A DNA stretch of 64,000 bases from Singulisphaera acidiphila DSM 18658 (GCF_000242455.2 NC_019892.1:1922001-1986000), one strand, 5' to 3'. Shown: positions 17,186 to 26,186, counted from the first letter of the stretch. Program-made: numbers and translations. The notes: a model not told the origin generated them from the sequence alone.

Positions 17186-17980
17186 GTGTGGAAGCGTTAC
17201 TGGAAACTCTCACGCGACCCGTTCGATGCGCGGTCCTCGCCGTTCGTCCCGCTCGAGGCGCACCAAGAGGCGGTCGCTCGGCTGGTCGAGACAATCGAGT
17301 CGGGACGAAAGCTGGCCATCCTCCAAGAGAAAGAGGGAATGGGCAAGTCGCGGGTTCTCGCCCAGGCGCTTGGCGAGATCCGGAGTCCCTGGCGGCGAGT
17401 CGTGAGAGTCTCGAGTCCAGTGGATGGCGCGTCGCTGTTCGCCGAACTCGCCGAGTCGCTCGGTTCCCGGGTTCCGGCCGGCGCCAGCCGAGGGGTGGCC
17501 TGGAAGCGGCTGGGTGAGGCGCTCCGGCTCTGTCGTTGGCAACGGTTGCAAGTCATTTTGGCAATTGATGATTGCCAGGACCTGGTGGAGCCCGCCGATC
17601 GCCTCGATCTCGACCGGCTCGTGCATGCCGACTCCCATCCGGCGGCACGCCTCACCGTGATTCAGGTTTTCCGCCACTCGGACGACGATGAGCGAATGGT
17701 GGATCCTTGGGCTCTGTCGATTCTCCTCCCTTCCTTGATGCGGGCCGAGTGCGAACGCTATGTGACGACCAAGCTCGCCGCGGCAGGACGTGACGAGCCT
17801 GTATTCACCCCCCGGGCGATCCACCGGCTCCACGCGTTGACCGAAGGAGTGCCCCGCAGCCTCGACCGACTCGCGTCGCTTGCCTTGATGGCGGGTGCGA
17901 TGCGTGGACTCGAGATCATCCCCCCCGAGGTCGTCGAAGGTGTCTCCGGCGAATGCCGCCGCTCGGCATTCTGCGGCTGA
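17186..17980 (+). CDS. ExeA-like AAA ATPase with degenerate P-loop
   Basis: 264 residues. The opening WKRYWKLSRDPFDARSSPFV resembles the ExeA/GspA family that starts with a Y-F-G-L-x-x-x-P-F motif. The nucleotide site reads LQEKEGMGKS where LxGxxGxGKT is expected: the first glycine is replaced by glutamate. The Walker B-like segment is VILAIDDCQDL. Further helices (RYVTTKLAAAG, FTPRAIHRLHALTEGVPRSLDRLA) match the lid region of these proteins. ExeA-type proteins remodel peptidoglycan or drive secretion assembly. GGAGG lies ten bases before GTG 17186. Confidence 0.7.
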   Translation: MWKRYWKLSRDPFDARSSPFVPLEAHQEAVARLVETIESGRKLAILQEKEGMGKSRVLAQALGEIRSPWRRVVRVSSPVDGASLFAELAESLGSRVPAGASRGVAWKRLGEALRLCRWQRLQVILAIDDCQDLVEPADRLDLDRLVHADSHPAARLTVIQVFRHSDDDERMVDPWALSILLPSLMRAECERYVTTKLAAAGRDEPVFTPRAIHRLHALTEGVPRSLDRLASLALMAGAMRGLEIIPPEVVEGVSGECRRSAFCG

Positions 17981-18090
17981 GCCGGCCGGGTCGGACTGGA
18001 AGGGGACTCCCCGGCCATGTTAAGATTAAACGAGTACGTCGGGCACCTCGCCGTCGGGGCGATGGATCGTGCGGTGGACCTGGGACCGGG

Positions 18091-18651
18091 ATGCTCTCAC
18101 AACCCATGCCTATCACTCCAGTCCCTCTCCGTAACCGTTACCTTGCCGCGTTCCTGGCATGGCTTGTGCCTGGATCCGGGCACCTCTACCAAGGGCGAAC
18201 CGCCAAGGGCATTCTTTATGCCCTCTGTATCCTGAGTCTTTATTTTCTCGGGTTCGCCCTGGGAGACGGGAAAATCGTCTACTGGCGGTGGGTGAACCCG
18301 ATGCAGAACCCGGACAAGTTCTGCCTCCACTACGTCGGGCAGTTCTTTGTCGGTCTTCCCGCCCTGCCCGCCTTGGTGCAGAGCACGTTGGAATACTACG
18401 GCCTGCCGACAATCCTGGGCGGCTTCATGGCAGTACCGTCGTCAAACGTCATCAACGGCCTTCAGGGGTACGGGAAGCTCATCGAAGTCGGAACGATCTA
18501 CACGACCGTGGCCGGCCTCCTGAACGTCTTGGCCATTTACGACGCCTTCGATGGTCCTGCCTACGCCGACCTTGATGAGGAAGCGGAACTGGCCCTTGCG
18601 GCCCCTTCCGAGGTCAAGCTGGAAGGCCTCAAAGCGGAGGGCTCAGCATGA
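18091..18651 (+). CDS. Small multi-pass membrane protein (planctomycete-type)
   Basis: About 186 residues. A polar start with PLRNRYLAAFLAWLVPGSGHLYQGR, a loop with a conserved GHLYQGR-like motif, and several helices (GILYALCILSLYFLGFALG, FFVGLPALPALVQSTLEYYG) are visible. The GxGHLYxGR motif after the first helix occurs in a family of small membrane proteins; its role is unknown. The start is ATG 18091 or 18106. It overlaps the next small gene by four bases (ATGA), indicating a coupled pair. Confidence 0.6.
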   Translation: MLSQPMPITPVPLRNRYLAAFLAWLVPGSGHLYQGRTAKGILYALCILSLYFLGFALGDGKIVYWRWVNPMQNPDKFCLHYVGQFFVGLPALPALVQSTLEYYGLPTILGGFMAVPSSNVINGLQGYGKLIEVGTIYTTVAGLLNVLAIYDAFDGPAYADLDEEAELALAAPSEVKLEGLKAEGSA

Positions 18652-18842
18652 TCTTCTTCGGAATGATTCATCTCTACTGGTTTGTGCTTCCGCTGGTGAT
18701 CGCCATCAGCCTGGTCTACTCTGCGTCCCGGCATGAAAACTGGCGATTGATCTGGCTCCACGCCGGCCGGCTCAGCTCCTGGATCCTCGGCATCCTGGTG
18801 ATCACGACGACCGTCTTACTCCTGATCAACACCCAGGTTTGA
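18648..18842 (+). CDS. 64-residue membrane protein coupled to the preceding gene
   Basis: Two hydrophobic helices (HLYWFVLPLVIAISLVYSAS and SSWILGILVITTTVLLLIN) with an amphipathic linker. The ATG overlaps the previous stop by four bases, so it is translated together with that membrane protein. Its last 27 bases overlap the convergent glycosyltransferase-like gene. No known family is recognised. Confidence 0.55.
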   Translation: MIFFGMIHLYWFVLPLVIAISLVYSASRHENWRLIWLHAGRLSSWILGILVITTTVLLLINTQV

Positions 18843-20315
18843 TCCTGGTCGTGGGTCCGCCGGCCCCTTCAACGTGGGGGGCCGACGGGTCAGCCGACTC
18901 GCCCCGAGGATCGCGAGGATCTGGGCGACCACGAGTGGCGCGAACTGAAGCCCTTGCCAACGCTCAGGAAGCTGGGCCAGCCGGCCGGGCATCAGCAGGC
19001 CCACCAGATTCCTTGCAAATCGCCCGCTCACCCACCAAGGGGGGAGATCCGCCCCACTCCAGAGCGGGAGGACGACGTCGAGCAAGGGATCGGCGATGAA
19101 TTGAGGGACGTGCGCTCCGATTCCTTGAAAGAGCAGCATCAAGACGCCCCCCGCCAACGCCAGCCCCACCGCGATCCAGGTTGTCAGCACACCGCCGGCT
19201 GCTAGCGTGGCAGCGACCGGGAGCATGGCAAAGGGGAAGAGCGGGACGAGGAGTCGAGGCCCCGTCGACCATCCCCCGGTCCATTCCGGGTAGCTCAGGT
19301 TGACGAGGAAGATCGCGAGGGCGGTGGCGGCCGAGACGACGGCCATTCCCCACTCCCGGCGATTGGCGAGTACGATCCAACCGGGGATTGCGAAAATCAG
19401 GATCGGGGCATAAAAGAAGAGGCCGCGATAGCCCCCCCAAAGCAACGGGATGACGTGCGCCCCTGCGAACCCGCGCAGGCCGAGCGGGTTCTCTGCGGAA
19501 TGGACCTTCTGAAACGCATCCGTGGCGTGGTGGAAGTAGCCCATGTCCCAAGGAGAACCGAAGGCGAGGACGTTGTAGCCAAGCAACAAGAGCGTCGGCA
19601 GGCTCGCCCCGACCGCAAATTCGCCGAGCCTGGCTGGTTTGCGTTTGCGGGCCAGCACCAGGGCGAGCAGGTAAAACCCGAGGATCGCCGAGACTGGCCC
19701 AACCTGGAGTTCGATAACCGCGGCATAGGCCGCCAGGACCCCCGCGAAGAAGGCACGGAGCGCGGGCCGCCCTTGTCCTTCACGCCAGAGCAGCGCGAAC
19801 GAGGCGAGCAAGGCGAACGCGGTGGCCTGGTGCCCATGGCTCATCGTGGCGTAGGCGTAGGCAGGGGTCGCCAAGCCGTAACTCAGGCCCACCAACAACG
19901 ACCGTCGCGGGCCGCAGCCAAGGTCACGGGCCAGGATCGTCAGGAGGACGCCGCTCAAGGCGGAGAAGAGCCCCGACGTTCCGAGGGTTGTCCAGTAGTC
20001 GGCCGGCCAATAGGCCAGGCCCGCGACATTCCTCGGGTGCGGGGGAAGGCCGAGCCCCGTTTTGGCCAGCGCGTACGGCAGGGTCGCCAGCAGCGAGTAA
20101 CCGGGGAGCTTGTCGGAATAGTAGCGTCCGTGGAACTTGGCGATGTCCCCCGTCTGTTGATCCAGGCCGTCCAGGAGGACGGTTCCTCGATCGACAATTG
20201 AGTAGGTCAACATCAAGCGGCTGGCACTATTCCAGTCGCGGGCGTGCCAGAAAAAGGCATAGCTTCCCAGCAGGATGACGAAGACCCAGGCTTCGGGGCG
20301 ACGGAGCATTCCCAC
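18816..20315 (-). CDS. GT39-like multi-pass membrane protein
   Basis: 499 residues, about ten hydrophobic helices. The first outer loop has YSIVDRGTVLLDGLDQQTGD and FHGRYYSDKLPGYSLLATLPYALAK, similar to dolichol-phosphate-sugar-dependent glycosyltransferases that use an outer-loop acidic residue. Later loops carry YPEWTGGWSTGPRLLVPLFPF, a pattern common in planctomycete proteins of this kind. The protein is likely to transfer sugars to lipid or protein outside the membrane, which is an inference. It starts three bases after the end of another GT39-like gene (20319-21668), so they form an operon. Confidence 0.65.
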   Translation of the reverse strand: MGMLRRPEAWVFVILLGSYAFFWHARDWNSASRLMLTYSIVDRGTVLLDGLDQQTGDIAKFHGRYYSDKLPGYSLLATLPYALAKTGLGLPPHPRNVAGLAYWPADYWTTLGTSGLFSALSGVLLTILARDLGCGPRRSLLVGLSYGLATPAYAYATMSHGHQATAFALLASFALLWREGQGRPALRAFFAGVLAAYAAVIELQVGPVSAILGFYLLALVLARKRKPARLGEFAVGASLPTLLLLGYNVLAFGSPWDMGYFHHATDAFQKVHSAENPLGLRGFAGAHVIPLLWGGYRGLFFYAPILIFAIPGWIVLANRREWGMAVVSAATALAIFLVNLSYPEWTGGWSTGPRLLVPLFPFAMLPVAATLAAGGVLTTWIAVGLALAGGVLMLLFQGIGAHVPQFIADPLLDVVLPLWSGADLPPWWVSGRFARNLVGLLMPGRLAQLPERWQGLQFAPLVVAQILAILGASRLTRRPPTLKGPADPRPGSNLGVDQE

Positions 20316-20318
20316 GAC

Positions 20319-21668
20319 TTACGACCCCTCTGCGCCGGCACGGCGCCTCAAGATGCGATTGGCGGCCGCCACGACCGCCCCGGCCGCCAGCAGCGCCGAG
20401 CCTGGCTGAAGCGAGAGGTAGTAACGATCCCAGGCGAGTGGCAGGTAGGCCGTCACGACGAGCATGGCGACCCCTGTCTGAACCAAGATCGCCCAGGCCG
20501 TGGGTGCTTCCCCCGCGCTCCTTTGAGCCTGGCCGCGGACTTCGGCGACAATGGCTCCGAGGGCGACGAGCGGGAGCCAGAGCACAGCCCCCCAATCCTG
20601 CTTCGGATCATAGCGGATCCGGGAGTTGGATTCATGGGGACCCAAGGGCCCGAATCGGCCGAACCCTTGAACGCAGACCGTGGCGATCTTGTCGTAGGCC
20701 GTGGGGAGCGCATTGTGGGGGAAAAGTCCCATCTGGCCGCGAGAAACCCCCATGCGGTGGACGACCAGGTGACGCATTCGTTGGCCGATCGACATTTTTG
20801 CAATCGCCGCTGAGTCTGGATTCAGAGCACCGCGCGGTTGCGCGGTCAGAAATGGATTCAAGGCGATGAAGGTCGCGATCGAGACGACCCCCGCGAACAA
20901 GGCCGCCGTGACGACGGCCCACTTTCGTTTTGTCGCAATCCAGGGCAAGGCCAAGGCGAACAGGGCCCAGGCGAGGACGATGAGCATCGCCAGCGCCCCA
21001 TTCAGTTTCGCCAGAGCCGCCAAGCCGCCCGCTAGGCCCGCTGCGCCAGCCAACAGCCACGCCGATGGCCCCAGGCGGCCGTTGAGGAGCCTCCGCCAGG
21101 TCCAGAGAAAGGCGCAAGCTGTGAGCACGATCAGGCTCTCGGCGATGACGTCGGACATCGCCCGTCGCGCATGCACACGATAGAGCGGGTTGATCATCAG
21201 GAGCAGAGCCGCGAGACCTCCGACGCGACGATCGAACGCCATCGTTCCCAGTCCATAGACCGCAACGCATCCGAGCGCACCGAACAGGACCGTGGGCCAT
21301 CGCGCGAGCATGAGTGTCGCCGTTGTGCCACTCTGACTTCGCGTGTCGCCATACCACTTCAGGGCATCGGTCCGCCCTGGCCTGTGGTATCCCCCCGCGC
21401 GGAGTGCGAGCCCGAACAGGTACTTGGGCAGGGGCGGAAGGTCATAGGCAGGATATTCCAACCACTCGCCGCGATTGGTCTCTCCGGCAACCCAGAGGTC
21501 GGCATAGTAGGTCTGGGAAAGATAAGCCCATTCGTCGACAAATGAGGGTTCTGAGGGCAAATCGTAGGCGAATGCCAGGGTGGCCACGACTCCGATTGCG
21601 ATCGCTCCCAGCCAGGAGCTCCGGGTTCGTCGCCTTGAGGCGGAGTCTTTCGCATCGGAATTCGCCAT
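20319..21668 (-). CDS. GT39/PMT-2-like membrane glycosyltransferase
   Basis: 449 residues. The first outer loop has FVDEWAYLSQTYYADLW, with the D-E pair typical of PMT-2 or ArnT-type enzymes, then ARWPTVLFGALGCVAVYGLG, ARRAMSDVIAESLIVLTACAFLW (the conserved R-x-x-M/L-x-D region) and LNPFL-type segments. These enzymes move sugars from polyprenyl-phosphate carriers to lipids or proteins at the outer face of the membrane. The downstream gene (18816-20315) begins three bases after its stop. Confidence 0.75.
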   Translation of the reverse strand: MANSDAKDSASRRRTRSSWLGAIAIGVVATLAFAYDLPSEPSFVDEWAYLSQTYYADLWVAGETNRGEWLEYPAYDLPPLPKYLFGLALRAGGYHRPGRTDALKWYGDTRSQSGTTATLMLARWPTVLFGALGCVAVYGLGTMAFDRRVGGLAALLLMINPLYRVHARRAMSDVIAESLIVLTACAFLWTWRRLLNGRLGPSAWLLAGAAGLAGGLAALAKLNGALAMLIVLAWALFALALPWIATKRKWAVVTAALFAGVVSIATFIALNPFLTAQPRGALNPDSAAIAKMSIGQRMRHLVVHRMGVSRGQMGLFPHNALPTAYDKIATVCVQGFGRFGPLGPHESNSRIRYDPKQDWGAVLWLPLVALGAIVAEVRGQAQRSAGEAPTAWAILVQTGVAMLVVTAYLPLAWDRYYLSLQPGSALLAAGAVVAAANRILRRRAGAEGS

Positions 21669-22282
21669 GGAACCGCCGAAGTTGTGGAAGTTGGGGAAAC
21701 TTTGCGGAATTCGCGGCAGTCGATCACAAAATCATTCTAGAAATCGCCATTGATTTTTGGCAACCACTCGAACGTCGGCTAAGTTTCATCGACGATCCTC
21801 AAGCCCTTGGTCGTCACCCGGACTCCGCACCCTGGCGGCCTTTGTTTCGGTCGGTGATTTCGCCGTCCTGGACGAATCGGTCGTAACGAAGACGCGGCCG
21901 GAGTGCCGCCTGAACGACGTGGAAAGGCGAGCGGTTGATATCGGCTCGTCGCGTCAAGGGATCGGTTGCGTACCTGTAGAGTTGACACCCTTAGAGCGTC
22001 CCGATGCCAACCGTCTCCCGGAGCCGCATCTCTGTGCATTGCCTCGAGCGAACTCGCGTCGCGACGCGGCTCCTCTCTCCTGATGGTCGGCAAATCCTCG
22101 GCGCGGTTGATGCGACGGACACGGACGTGGCGTCTTCCCCACCGGTAACAGCGTTGAGCTTCTCGCCCTTCCTTCTGTCGGTCGCAGAGCACCCTGCCCT
22201 GCAACAGGATCGGCGCGGAGTTCGATCTGGGGAGCGACCCGGCGACGTGCGAATGGGTGTCGGAAGACGGGAGATACAAGCG
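21669..22282. other. Divergent intergenic region, no gene seen
   Basis: 614 bases separate the GT39 gene start from the phosphatase-like lipoprotein start. Frames through it lack ribosome sites and family motifs; the plus-strand frame reading into the lipoprotein gene from 22004 is a non-coding extension. Both promoters must lie here, but no clear consensus pair was found. Confidence 0.5.
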
Positions 22283-23947
22283 ATGACGATGCGATGGATT
22301 GGAACCGGTCGCTCCGCACGGGGCGCCCCCGGACCGCGACGTTCATTCCGACTCCGACCGCTGGGCCTGCTCCTGCTTGCCTTGGCGGGACTGGCTCAAA
22401 CGGGATGCCAATCGGGATTCTCCGGACCCTGCGGTGCCAGCCCTTGTGGTGGTGCCTGCATTGGCGGCGGTCCCTGCAATTATCTCAAGGGACTTCGCGA
22501 TCGCGTCTTCAATCGAGGCGCCAGACTTGGCACCCCGATCGGAGCGAGTGTGGTCACCAGCGGCGGAAGCTGCTGTGGTGGCTCGACCATGGGAGCTCCC
22601 ATGAGCATGGGTGCAGAAGCACCACTCGAGTTCAGTTCACCGGCCATCGTGGCACCGGGGGCTGGCTCCATCCCCAGCCTGCCGTCGGCTCCGGTCGATA
22701 ACCCGACGGATCTTTCACCAGCGCCCATTGAGAAAGAAAGACTCCCCTCCGCAGAGCCCGGTGCGACGGGGAGCCTCACGCCCTCGGGAGCCAAGACTTC
22801 AGCGGGGCGTACCAGCTACCGAGCGACTCGCCCCCGCTATTCACCTGGAGAGAACGTCGCACGAGCGGTGGTCTCGACCCCTGAGCCGGCCTCACGGTCG
22901 GCCCGGGGGGGCGAGTCGTCTTCGGAGAGCTGGCTCGACAACTTACCCCCCCTCTCAATTCCCCGCGACGATTCCCGCAACGAACTTCCCGAACCCGCCC
23001 CCCCTCCCCCCGCCACGGAAGTCTCTGAGGTGAAACCGGCCAGCCAACCTGACGCTCAGGTGGCGGTTGAGACTCCGGCCCCCGCTGAGATCAGCGTGGC
23101 GCCGGGCATTCAGCGATTCGTCGCCCTGGAGCCGAAGCTCTCGGGGGGGAGCCTGCCAACGGCCGTCGGGCTCGATTGGCTCGCCGAGAAGGGATATAAG
23201 ACGATTCTCGACCTGCGCGAGACAAGTCAGGTTCAACCCTCCTTCATTGAGGAAGTGTCGAACCGAGGGATGCGGTACGTGGCTTTGCCGGTTGGTCTGA
23301 AGAAGTTGGATGCGGAACATGTCGCCAGTTTCAATCTCGAAATCTCTTTGTCCGACGCACGTCCTCTTTACTTTTGTGACACGGATGGAACTCGCTCCGG
23401 AGCGCTCTGGTACATTCGTCGGCTGACTGTCGATGGGGTCGACGCCCAGGTCGCCAAGCATGAGGCCGACGAACTCGGCCTCAACGACAAAGAGTTCTGG
23501 GCGGCGACGTCCACTTACCTCGCTCGTCAGAAGCCGGTACAGGCTGCCCCTGCTCCTGCCCCGAGCACTCCGGCTGCTCCCGATGCCGTGAAGCCCGCCC
23601 CCTCTCCCGTTGCGCCCCAAGCCGCTGCGTCCCAGCCCGCCCCGTCGGCTGCCGCCGAGCCCCAGCCTGCCCCGGCCGCTGAGTCTCAGCCCGCGACGAC
23701 CGCGCTTCCGGCGGAGTCGATCACCGAGGTCGCCCAGGAGGCGTACGAGTCTCCGAAAGATCTCGATTCCCCTCCCCGCGACACGACGATTTGGCGGACT
23801 TGTGCCGCCATGGTCGTCACTGGGCTGGGGGTGCCTCTGGCGTACTGGAGCCGGTCATCGCTGGATTCGCTTCGGACCATGACACGGGCCAGTCTGTCGG
23901 CACCGGAGCAGCAATCGAAATCACTTCCCCCCGCGTCGGGTGAGTGA
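22283..23947 (+). CDS. Lipoprotein-like protein with phosphatase-fold domain
   Basis: 554 residues. The N-terminal signal LLLLALAGLAQTGCQSG ends in a lipobox-like site (the -3 residue is unusual). A cysteine- and glycine-rich segment (residues ~40-85) and a long proline-rich region follow. Residues about 270-405 resemble a dual-specificity phosphatase: the helix VGLDWLAEKGYKTILDLRE, GMRYVALPV, and the active-site loop CDTDGTRSG with cysteine 365 and arginine 371 in CX5R spacing, though the usual histidine before the cysteine is phenylalanine. An alanine-proline-rich linker leads to a C-terminal helix (TCAAMVVTGLGVPLAYW). The last 131 bases overlap the convergent rluA-like gene. Confidence 0.65.
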   Translation: MTMRWIGTGRSARGAPGPRRSFRLRPLGLLLLALAGLAQTGCQSGFSGPCGASPCGGACIGGGPCNYLKGLRDRVFNRGARLGTPIGASVVTSGGSCCGGSTMGAPMSMGAEAPLEFSSPAIVAPGAGSIPSLPSAPVDNPTDLSPAPIEKERLPSAEPGATGSLTPSGAKTSAGRTSYRATRPRYSPGENVARAVVSTPEPASRSARGGESSSESWLDNLPPLSIPRDDSRNELPEPAPPPPATEVSEVKPASQPDAQVAVETPAPAEISVAPGIQRFVALEPKLSGGSLPTAVGLDWLAEKGYKTILDLRETSQVQPSFIEEVSNRGMRYVALPVGLKKLDAEHVASFNLEISLSDARPLYFCDTDGTRSGALWYIRRLTVDGVDAQVAKHEADELGLNDKEFWAATSTYLARQKPVQAAPAPAPSTPAAPDAVKPAPSPVAPQAAASQPAPSAAAEPQPAPAAESQPATTALPAESITEVAQEAYESPKDLDSPPRDTTIWRTCAAMVVTGLGVPLAYWSRSSLDSLRTMTRASLSAPEQQSKSLPPASGE

Positions 23948-24551
23948 ACGTGAGTTGCTGAGCGTGGAGCGCGATCCGGGGCCGGTCGTCACTCATCCTG
24001 AGGGTGCTGACCGCCCCGTACTTGCGATCACCGACAATCGGACATCCCCGCGCGGCGAGCTGCACCCGGATCTGATGGCTCCTCCCTGTGATTGGCCGGA
24101 GCTCGAGCTGCGTCGTCCGAGGGAATCGACCGAGCACCCGGAAGGCGAGCCGAGCCTCCTGACCACCAGGCGTGTTCGGGGGCACGACGCGGACGACGTT
24201 CCGCTCCTCATCCTTCCAGAGGGTGTCGTTCCACTCCCCCGCATCTTCGGGGCACGACCCGTCGATCACCGCGTGATAGATCTTCTCGATCGACCCCGCA
24301 CGGAACTGCGCGGAGAGCCGGCTGGCGGCCTTGCTCGTTCTCGCGAGTAGAACCACGCCCGAGGTTGGGCGATCGAGGCGATGCACGAGCCCGACGTAGA
24401 CGTTCCCCGGCTTCTGATACTTCGTCTTGAGGTAGGAGCTCGCCAGGTCGACCAGGCTCAGATCGCCCGTCACATCCCCCTGGGCAAGCAGGCCCGCCGG
24501 TTTGTTCACCACGAGGCAATGGTTGTCTTCGTACAGGACGTCGAGGTTCAA
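23817..24551 (-). CDS. RluA-family pseudouridine synthase
   Basis: 244 residues from TTG 24551; an earlier TTG at 24602 adds 17 residues. The catalytic motif HRLDRPTSGVVLLA contains the active aspartate, preceded by LYEDNHCLVVNKPAGLL and followed by RTSKAASRLSAQF. The later GRSHQIRVQLAARGCPIVGDRKYG is the conserved RluA-type C-terminal motif. The enzyme converts uridine to pseudouridine in rRNA or tRNA; the target site is not predictable. truD lies just upstream on the same strand, so two pseudouridine synthases are likely cotranscribed. Confidence 0.9.
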   Translation of the reverse strand: MNLDVLYEDNHCLVVNKPAGLLAQGDVTGDLSLVDLASSYLKTKYQKPGNVYVGLVHRLDRPTSGVVLLARTSKAASRLSAQFRAGSIEKIYHAVIDGSCPEDAGEWNDTLWKDEERNVVRVVPPNTPGGQEARLAFRVLGRFPRTTQLELRPITGRSHQIRVQLAARGCPIVGDRKYGAVSTLRMSDDRPRIALHAQQLTFTHPTRGEVISIAAPVPTDWPVSWSEANPAMTGSSTPEAPPAQ

Positions 24552-24686
24552 GGTGGGGAACTTTCTCAAGAGGAGGAATTCGGGGGACGCCCTCGTTAAC
24601 AAAGAGCCAGAGGCCTACTTGTTCGGTGGCCCGGTCCGGCAGGTCCAAGTTTCGGCTGGGCCGGCCGGGCTACTGATTTGGGCCTT

Positions 24687-25859
24687 TCAGCTCGCCGCGT
24701 CGGTGACGCGCTTGACGAGGAGGGTGGCATAGGCACCCTTCGGAAGCTCGAACGAGAGCGTCAGCTTCTTCCGCCTGCGGTCGAGCTCGTCGGGCGCGCC
24801 CGAGTACTCCAGGTTCTCGGCGAAGAAAAGCGCGGGGCGCGTTCCTTTGGAGAAGAAAACATCCTTGAGGTGTTTCACGCGGAGGTTTTCCCAGCTCAAG
24901 CCGAACTCCGCCACAACCTCTTCGGCGATTTCGCGCATCGGGCCGTCGGGTAGCGGCGATCGCGAGGCCGGCAGGGGGATCCGGCTGAGGCTCAAGAGCT
25001 CGGCCTGTACGGGATCCAGTCCATGATGGATCGGCAATGTGGCGACCTTGAAGTCGATCGGCACGCGCTGATCTTCACGGGTGTTCCGCTCGATCCAGCG
25101 GGCCAGGATCAGGTTCCAGAGGTGGCTTTGGAAGGCGGAGAAGTAGAGCGAGCGCAATTCACGGCGGAGGCGAGCGAAGGCGCCTCGAAAGTCGGTTGGG
25201 TGGTCCACGAGGTAAGTGACCAGGCTTCGGGCATTCGACCGATCGAGTCGGCTCTTGGCTTCGGCCCAGTTGCCCCACGTTTCGCGGAGGATCGCTTTTT
25301 CGGCCTTGGCGGTGGGCCGGTCCGACGGGTTGGGCTCGGCCATGGCCAGCCGAAACGCGCGTTCGTGGTCGCCGGTCAGCCAGGCCTGTGCGATGAAGCC
25401 GCCGCCAAAGCCGACTGACCCGAAGCGCTGGTCATCGAAATAGTTGGGCAATCCGTCCCGGGGAACTTCCGCGACCGCCTTCAGAGCCTGGTCCAAGGAG
25501 TGCGGTGAGAGGTCGCGAAGGACCACCACGAAGCGGTTTCCCCGAAAGTGGCTTGGGCTATACGGTTCGGGAAGCCGCCCGACCGGCTCGAGGTCGAAGC
25601 TTGTTTCGTGCAGCGGGCGTTCGGGCCCCTCGAAGATCGTGAGGTACTGGACCGTCACCGCATGCCGGTCCTTCAGGCCGCCGTAGCTGATCCGTCGGCC
25701 GGGAACATTCCAGCGGCGACTGATCGCCTCGATGGCTTCGAGCGTGCCGAGTCCACGCTTGGTCAGCCGATAATAGACGAACCGGCCGCGGGGTTCGCCT
25801 TGAGCGACCACGGGCAATTCTTCAACATGAAAGTCTTCGGGCAAGCGTTTAAGTTTCAT
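24687..25859 (-). CDS. truD: tRNA pseudouridine(13) synthase TruD
   Basis: 390 residues. TruD hallmarks are the start KLKRLPEDFHVEELP, the catalytic aspartate motif GGLKDRHAVTVQYLTI at about residues 60-75, SHFRGNRFVVVLRDL, and PNYFDDQRFGS. The TRUD insertion domain (about residues 170-300) follows, and the end carries AYATLLVKRV. It modifies U13 in tRNA. Transcription runs on to the rluA-like gene 84 bases downstream. Confidence 0.92.
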   Translation of the reverse strand: MKLKRLPEDFHVEELPVVAQGEPRGRFVYYRLTKRGLGTLEAIEAISRRWNVPGRRISYGGLKDRHAVTVQYLTIFEGPERPLHETSFDLEPVGRLPEPYSPSHFRGNRFVVVLRDLSPHSLDQALKAVAEVPRDGLPNYFDDQRFGSVGFGGGFIAQAWLTGDHERAFRLAMAEPNPSDRPTAKAEKAILRETWGNWAEAKSRLDRSNARSLVTYLVDHPTDFRGAFARLRRELRSLYFSAFQSHLWNLILARWIERNTREDQRVPIDFKVATLPIHHGLDPVQAELLSLSRIPLPASRSPLPDGPMREIAEEVVAEFGLSWENLRVKHLKDVFFSKGTRPALFFAENLEYSGAPDELDRRRKKLTLSFELPKGAYATLLVKRVTDAAS

Positions 25860-25994
25860 GATCCCGCGATGGCAGGCGATCGGATCGGAGACGCGCCCGG
25901 TCTCAAATCGGAACTCGGATCGGAGCGTACAGCGATCCTATCCTACCAAGACGAGGTGGAATTCGGCGAGAGTGCGGCGAGAGGGAATGACGGG

Positions 25995-26186
25995 TCAAGA
26001 GGCTGCGTTCACGGCCGTTGTGATCTGGTCAGCGTTGTTTTGCATCATCTCAGCCGTCGAGGAACCCACGGTATTGATGGCGGCGACGACGGCCACGAGC
26101 ACCAACGCGAGCATCACGGCGTATTCGACGGCTGTGGGGCCAGCTTCGTCTTTGAGAAATCCCTGGACGTAAGAGGCAATCTTCAT
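25995..26186 (-). CDS. Flp/Fap-type pilin (type IVb pilin)
   Basis: 63 residues. The sequence KDEAGPTAVEYAVMLALVLVAVVAAIN is the type IVb prepilin pattern: cleavage after the glycine in EAG, glutamate at +5 of the mature chain and a hydrophobic helix. Flp pilins polymerise into tight-adherence pili assembled by Tad proteins. The ATG at 26186 has AAAGG about nine bases upstream; a hairpin (CGCCCT/AGGGCG at 26211-26229) lies in its leader. No tad genes are visible nearby. Confidence 0.85.
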   Translation of the reverse strand: MKIASYVQGFLKDEAGPTAVEYAVMLALVLVAVVAAINTVGSSTAEMMQNNADQITTAVNAAS

